Origin: Hexactinellida sp. DTS-2022
Taxonomy: Eukaryota; Porifera; Hexactinellida
NCBI GenBank assembly: GCA_028753945.1
Contig: JAPNXP010000015.1
Location: forward strand, 2,976,001 to 3,040,000
Length of the DNA stretch: 64,000 bases
Reading direction: 5' to 3'
Position 1 is the first letter of the stretch. The number at the start of each line of letters is the position of its first letter. Of the stretch, positions 58,895-64,000 are shown piece after piece. The translations under genes were made by a program, and so were the position numbers. The notes beneath the pieces are model-generated. The model did no database searches. It saw only the letters and a list, made by a program, of their open reading frames with translations, and was not told where the DNA came from.

Positions 58895-60103
58895 TTTGAA
58901 TTATTTATATATATTATGTATTATGTCTTTTATACTAAAATATGAATCTTTAATTTAATCCAACTAGCATTACATATTACATATAATGCAGATTAAATCA
59001 CATATTGAATAGTATGTATGTTTTGAGATAACTTAACATTTGATGTAATTTTAAGTTCCCCGTCGGGTAAATTCAAATTTTACTTCGCCCTATAAAATAC
59101 AATTGAACTTTCCACTGGAGAAAATGTAAATCTCCCTTATGGTCATCCTAATTCTAAGTTCCCTTGGAGTATAGAATATCCATGAATAGGTTCTTATTGT
59201 ATACAGTTAGAGAAGCAATTCTCAATCTTTTTCATCCGTGGACTCCCTGTAACAAATATTAGACATTCTGTGGACCCCCTTCCATTGACCGTAGTACAAA
59301 TTTTCAGATCCTGTATTCCTGTGGCCCCAGGTTTGGAACCACTGAGTTAGAGAATGTTTCCAAAGGGGCTTTTATCTGGCCTATTTGACAAATTATATTT
59401 CGGATTCGGTAAACCCAAATTCCCTAGTTACATTTCAAAATCTCGAAGATCATATTAATTTATGGAGAACAAATAAAATTATAACAAACAATGGGGTTTT
59501 AAATTTGAAAATATTTTTTCTATTTTCGGGAAATTCGAGAGATGCTCCCTCAACATAGCAGGGGCGGATCCAGGATTTATTCAAAGGGGGGGGGGGGGGG
59601 GTTGTCATTTTAGAATAATAAAACACCACCAGTGGGGTGTGGGGGGCGCTATAAGTCCCCCCAGTGGGGTCCAGGGGCGAATTCCCTGGAAACAAGTTAC
59701 GATATAATGCTATTTACCCAATTTTAAATACCTAACGAATGCGATACATAGTAGATTATTCAAGATATTTCGAAAATTCACGATATCATAAGCCACATTG
59801 TGCCCCCAAGGAGTGAACATCGTTTCTTAGGATGGCCCAAATTCCCAGCAACGGTTCTGGAGGGCGATTTAAGATCCCCATTTTGGCAGAGGAGGAATTT
59901 GTTAATTAAAGGCAATTTTTTGGTAAATGTCGTAGGACTGCGGGAATTAGACGGAATTAAGTTTGAATCAACCGTGCTAATCTACAGAATTTATAGGTCT
60001 AAAATTTTTTGGCTTAGTTTAGGCAGTAATTTAATTGGTCGAGAGTATATTCATTCAACCAACAGTTATTTGTGTTCCATCAGTTATTTTTAGCATTTTA
60101 TTT
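58895..60103. repeat. Repeat-bearing spacer
   Basis: 59213-59344 is a 132-bp hAT-type MITE: left AAGCAATTCTCAATC, right GGTTTGGAACCACTG, flanked by a perfect 8-bp AGTTAGAG duplication (59205-59212, 59345-59352). At 59559 another hAT-type end (CAGGGGCGGATCCAGGATTT) begins, with a G-run at ~59587-59600; it probably ends near 59691. 60015-60080 matches part of the Helitron leader. No gene was seen. Confidence 0.65.
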
Positions 60104-60190
60104 TTTAGGCACTATTAATCAACTAAAGACCAAATATAGTGCCTCCCAAAGGACATGCTGTCGCCACAGCAGTAATTTTAGATTTTTAAA
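60104..60190. repeat. Degenerate copy of the hairpin repeat
   Basis: GGCACTATTAATCAACTAAA ... AAATATAGTGCC, then CATGCTGTCGCCACAGC: the loop side and one arm of the hairpin family, the only copy right of the array. Confidence 0.6.
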
Positions 60191-60689
60191 ATTTATATTA
60201 AATGAAAAAATAAAGCCATTTATGAGAGGTACAGAAGCAAGCTGTGAAGAGAAGAGAGGCTACCTTTGCTCCAACGACTACTCTAGTTAAATTTGTTTTT
60301 GAAATTAAATAGATTGAAGGAAATGTTAACCTTCTATTCATTATGGCTTTCGTTTATAATATTTCTTAATAAGCAATATTGACTTTTGTCAATGATGTAT
60401 CAAAGAGATTTAAAATATTTAGAATTTAATCTCTATGAATTTGAACGTTTTTGCCCGGATGAATGTAAAAGTCTTAATAGGCACTTTTAATAATATAATA
60501 AAAATATATAAATAACATAACGTCCATAACTGACAACAAAAATATGTACATAAAAAGTTTACAGATTTATTTATACAAAAAATATCACTTCAAACATACT
60601 CCTAAATATTACAAAAAAACAGACAGGCACAGCAACACTTTCATCTAAGGATAGAGTATAACTTACACATGCTGGTAAGTACTTTATGA

Positions 60690-61354
60690 TTACACGCTAG
60701 AAGAGTCAGGATCCTCCATAGACTGAGCTTTGTCAGAAATAATGCTTGCTTCGTCACTGTCGCCACAAATTTCTTGGTTTTCAATGACGACATTTTCAGG
60801 TATCCCAATGCTTAGTATATCACTGTCGCCACAAATTTCTTGGTTTTCAATGACGACATTTTCATGTATCCCAATGCTTAGTTTGTCACTGTCTCCACAG
60901 ATTTCTTGGTTTTCAATTATGACATTTTCAGCTATCACAATGCTTAGTTTGTCACTGTCGCCACAAATTTCTTGGTTTGCAATGACGACATTTCCAGGTA
61001 TCCCAATGCTTAGTTTGTCACTGTCGCCACAAATTTCTTGGTTTTCAATGACGACATTTAAAGGCAGCGACTTTTTTGTGTGTGTAGGGCTGACTCCATA
61101 CCTGCTCTCGATTTCAGACATTATGTCATCGCTGAAAAGAGAGGTACGTTTCTCCATCGATTCTTTGTGCATGAAACTAGTTGATTCGGTAATTCCTGAC
61201 GAGAAAGGATTGTCAACCTTTGATTCAAGGAATTTTAGCTCTTCGTAGTCATTATCGCATACAATGTTGTTGTAACCAAACGTTAATTCCTTTTCGGGAA
61301 CTTCGGGGAGTTTTTCATTTGCATAGCGGGTGGCTCCTTCGTTGGAATCTTTCG
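60690..61354 (-). CDS. Repetitive cytoplasmic tail, probably of the adhesion GPCR (out of frame)
   Basis: From about 61365 a frame is open on the minus strand (P-I-Y-D-E-E-I-A-K-D ...) down to a stop at 60690, overlapping the end of the receptor frame by a few codons. It begins in the middle of acidic, polar sequence like that of a receptor tail and has no start codon near its beginning; the ATG at 61172 would give 160 codons. Residues coded at ~60750-61070 are five tandem 22-residue repeats of N-V-V-I-E-N-Q-E-I-C-G-D-S-D-K-L-S-I-G-I-P type (66-bp DNA unit). A single indel or a sequencing error near 61370-61390 would join it to the receptor. The poly(A) signal (AATAAA, minus) lies at ~60565. 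As a separate small gene it would be of unknown function. Confidence 0.55.
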
Positions 61355-64000
61355 CTATTTCCTCATCGTAAATAGGATTGGAAACCCAATGTTGTCATTG
61401 ATAGCTATTGGTTTATCGAACGATTTCAACGAAATGGGAAATTCTACAATGGACTCTTGATCAATTTCTCCATCTTTCGGTTTTCGATTCTTACAGAAAC
61501 GTAGTCGAGACCGAATTGTATCATTACGAATAGCATAGAGGATAAAAAAGAGTATTCCCTGAAAAGCAATCAAGCTAGCATACACCCACCTATAGTATGG
61601 AACCGGTACATACATATTGACTATGGTGAGGACCCAAGGGGCTATAACGAACGGAGCTAGGAGAATATGACCGGACAGAGCGGATCGTGCAATGCGTACT
61701 TGTTCAATCTTTTTGGATGTGCACCATCTGATGATTGATACTAGCATGCCAATTAATGCAATGAAGAAGATAACGAGAATCGGTTCTGTCATAGACCAGA
61801 TGATAGAGTTTTGGCTGGACAGCCAACAGTACTCGTCTTGGACTCCGAGATTGTTCATATCTGACACAACGCGAAACACAGCCAGAGGTATAGGGACAAT
61901 CCATCCGAGAGCTATTAGGAGGATATGAATTCGTTTTTTCACCTTCATTAGTACGAACCTGAAGCAAATGGCAGCGCCTTCCGCGAGGAAACAAGTGACA
62001 GAAGCGAGTGAGAAGAAGTACACGACTTCAGCTACAATATTGCAGTACTCACGAATCGGTGCATAACTTAACAACCCTACTACATGGCTAATTACAGAGA
62101 GGGTAATGGCAAACCCCAAACTGAATTGAGCAATGTATATATCGCTCTCAGCTAATTTCCTTCCTAGCGAAATAATAAGGAAGATTGCCACAATCAAGCA
62201 CAGCACAGAAGTTCCACACACAGCATAAATGACGTAGGTGAGAATTCTATCGATTGGATTGGATTCTAATATGGTCTCAGTTAGTACCATAAAAGTGGAT
62301 AGATGGGTGCTGGAGCAGGTAATTGAATCGCGGTTTCTCTCATACACACTCAATCCGTGCTCGCTCCATCCTTGTGTAGCGGTATCCCAGTGGACGCAGT
62401 AGGCATTGTAGTTACCATGCTCGGTGTTAAGAATGGAAAAGTTAAGATGAATAGGATCAATCAGTTGGTTTGGTAAATCTGTAGCCAGTTCTACCATTGC
62501 GAGTGTGCTACCAGGTTCGTATTTCCCAAACGAGCCTGATGAGGAGCTGGTAAATATCTGGCCAAGTGTGTTGCTGTACAATACCGATACACCCAATCGT
62601 GCATTGCTATCAAAAAGTGCGTTGGTTAGTGATGGTGGAAACGAAATGCTATTTCCTTCATAGGTGGTGATGGTTTGATTGCAATCAGAAATGACATTAA
62701 AAGAAGAATTATTCATTTTAATTTCGATTTCTTGCACGGTCAACTGGACGTTGTCACTCAAAATGGAAGTGCAGGTGTCATTTGGCATTTTGATGTACGT
62801 TTGAGCACTCATGGTAGCAAACAATTTCAAAGTATTAAACAGACTTAGTGTCATATTTTGATAATTTCCCGAGAAGAATTCTACATTTTGCATGCTAGCA
62901 ATTGCGGAGAAAACACAAAGGAATCTTTCACTCAATGAACTAACGAGATTGGATTTCTCTTCACCATTATTCAAATTGCTTATTGAATTGAGGGCGTATT
63001 CTGTGAGGTTTAGAGACAACATGATTTCTTGCGGACTCAATATTGATCTTCCACACACAGTGTATGCAGTGCTCCGTACCACATCTGTAATGTTATTGAT
63101 ATCTATCTGAGTGGACTCCCCAAATATATCATCGTAATCGTGTAGATGAGTAGAAAGCAACTCAAATTGGGTCCTTATGCACTCTGCCATTTGGGGTGAC
63201 TCCCAGATTCCTGATTGAGAACATTTCCGAGATGTGTTGCCAAATACAAAGGATGGATCAATGTATTGACAAGGCATTACAGCTGTTTTGGAGTATCCTG
63301 TGGCCGGCCATTTTATTCGCGATATGGTTTCACTTTCACATGTCAACTCTTTGCCTGGGTATTGGCAATACCTGCCCTTGTATCCAAAGTAACAGGTACA
63401 ATCGAATTTTGTGACTCCATCGAGACACTCTCCTCCGTTTTCACATACAACATCTGCACAGTCGTTGATATTAATGTCACAGTTGTCCCCTTTGTATCCA
63501 TTCTCACATGAACAGACATATGTATCCTGGGTCGGATGACAAGTACCGTGTTGACAGGGGCTTTCGAGACATTTGTTTGGGTATTCGCAATCTGGTCCCA
63601 AATACTCATCAGTGCAGAAACATTCGTAATCATTTATGTGATCAATGCATGTTCCTCCATTTTGACAAGGCTCTGATGAACACTCGTTCAACTCTACTTC
63701 ACAGAATCGACCTGAAAATCCAGGGTAGCAATTGCAGGTGTAGTTGTTAATTTGGTCAATGCATTCACCGTGTTCGCATTCATGTGAAGTACACTCATCT
63801 ATATCATTCTGACAAATGACACCATCATAACCTGGTACACAATCGCAGGTGAATTCATTGGTATTTTTCGGTTTGCAAACGGCCTCATTCTGGCATGGAT
63901 CTTTTTCATAAGAACTGAAGTACCCGAAGCATTTGAGTCCCTCAGGGGATGTCAGAGCTTCAAGGGGTTCAGAGTACGGACCGTAACCAGCGCTTGTCAT
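61355..64000 (-). CDS. Adhesion GPCR: EGF x5, HRM, GAIN/GPS, 7TM (5' end outside window)
   Basis: The open frame runs 881 codons from the window edge; its first residues (G-Y-G-P-Y-S-E-P) look like the end of a fibronectin type III domain, so the gene starts further out. Five EGF modules cover ~residues 24-220; the second has the calcium-binding D-I-D-E-C start. A hormone-receptor motif (HRM) lies at ~222-280. The GAIN region ends in a GPS motif at ~527-568 (C-V-H-W-D ... G-W-S ... C-S-S-T-H-L-S-T-F): the H-L-S cleavage site is kept but two of four cysteines are missing. Seven TM helices follow (~577-825) with the family-B2 C-W-L-S loop. It would act at the cell surface in adhesion or mechanosensing. 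The frame ends in T-M-R-K just after the TM region; a polar tail continues in another frame. Confidence 0.88.
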   Translation of the reverse strand: MTSAGYGPYSEPLEALTSPEGLKCFGYFSSYEKDPCQNEAVCKPKNTNEFTCDCVPGYDGVICQNDIDECTSHECEHGECIDQINNYTCNCYPGFSGRFCEVELNECSSEPCQNGGTCIDHINDYECFCTDEYLGPDCEYPNKCLESPCQHGTCHPTQDTYVCSCENGYKGDNCDININDCADVVCENGGECLDGVTKFDCTCYFGYKGRYCQYPGKELTCESETISRIKWPATGYSKTAVMPCQYIDPSFVFGNTSRKCSQSGIWESPQMAECIRTQFELLSTHLHDYDDIFGESTQIDINNITDVVRSTAYTVCGRSILSPQEIMLSLNLTEYALNSISNLNNGEEKSNLVSSLSERFLCVFSAIASMQNVEFFSGNYQNMTLSLFNTLKLFATMSAQTYIKMPNDTCTSILSDNVQLTVQEIEIKMNNSSFNVISDCNQTITTYEGNSISFPPSLTNALFDSNARLGVSVLYSNTLGQIFTSSSSGSFGKYEPGSTLAMVELATDLPNQLIDPIHLNFSILNTEHGNYNAYCVHWDTATQGWSEHGLSVYERNRDSITCSSTHLSTFMVLTETILESNPIDRILTYVIYAVCGTSVLCLIVAIFLIISLGRKLAESDIYIAQFSLGFAITLSVISHVVGLLSYAPIREYCNIVAEVVYFFSLASVTCFLAEGAAICFRFVLMKVKKRIHILLIALGWIVPIPLAVFRVVSDMNNLGVQDEYCWLSSQNSIIWSMTEPILVIFFIALIGMLVSIIRWCTSKKIEQVRIARSALSGHILLAPFVIAPWVLTIVNMYVPVPYYRWVYASLIAFQGILFFILYAIRNDTIRSRLRFCKNRKPKDGEIDQESIVEFPISLKSFDKPIAINDNIGFPILFTMRK

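Noticed and set aside
59800-60093. 97-codon plus-strand frame
   Set aside because: Overlaps sequence shared with the Helitron leader and has no recognisable domain.
60730-61248. 172-codon plus-strand frame opposite the receptor tail
   Set aside because: Antisense shadow of the 66-bp repeats (period divisible by three keeps all frames open).

Overview
The window is nuclear DNA of an animal. It has genes with GT-AG introns, an adhesion-type GPCR with EGF modules, a FANCJ-type helicase, death-fold signalling proteins and a dense load of eukaryotic DNA transposons. It is AT-rich, with compact host genes and long stretches of transposon and satellite DNA between them. An early-branching marine invertebrate such as a sponge would fit, but nothing here fixes the species.

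Layout. 1-4207 (minus): a Roco-family protein with two degenerate caspase-like domains, then ROC, COR, CARD and a caspase domain cut by the left window edge; an in-frame TGA at 1085-1087 interrupts the COR domain. 4208-10865: dispersed repeats, a decayed Helitron (5379 to about 10070) and small MITEs. 10866-13739: a decayed hAT element carrying its own hAT MITE. 13740-19100: nested repeats. 19110-33230: a 14-kb satellite-like array with 11 copies of a ~125-bp hairpin and many copies of an 18-bp perfect palindrome. 33230-35295: MITEs. 35296-35919 (minus): a protein with two death-effector-like domains. 36449-38760: a three-level nested insertion ending in a ~1.07-kb near-perfect palindrome. 38973-42781: a P-element-like transposon with inverted repeats and a 7-bp target duplication; its THAP transposase is frameshifted. 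43027-45180 (minus): an ankyrin protein ending in a SOCS/VHL-box-like motif. 45781-56379 (minus): a BRIP1/FANCJ helicase in five coding exons whose phases all agree; its 5.9-kb intron holds a single-exon C2H2 zinc-finger gene (same strand) and a small Maf-like bZIP gene (opposite strand). 57782-58894 (minus): an orphan multi-pass membrane protein. 60690-64000 (minus): an adhesion GPCR (EGF x5, HRM, GAIN/GPS, 7TM) whose 5' end lies outside the window, followed in another frame by a tail of five 22-residue repeats.

The strongest biological story is cell-death signalling. One polypeptide seems to join a Roco GTPase to a caspase-9-like CARD-caspase end plus two inactive caspase folds, and a tandem-DED adaptor lies 31 kb away. 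The second theme is layered transposition, where empty-site paralogues inside the same window let several insertions be read directly.
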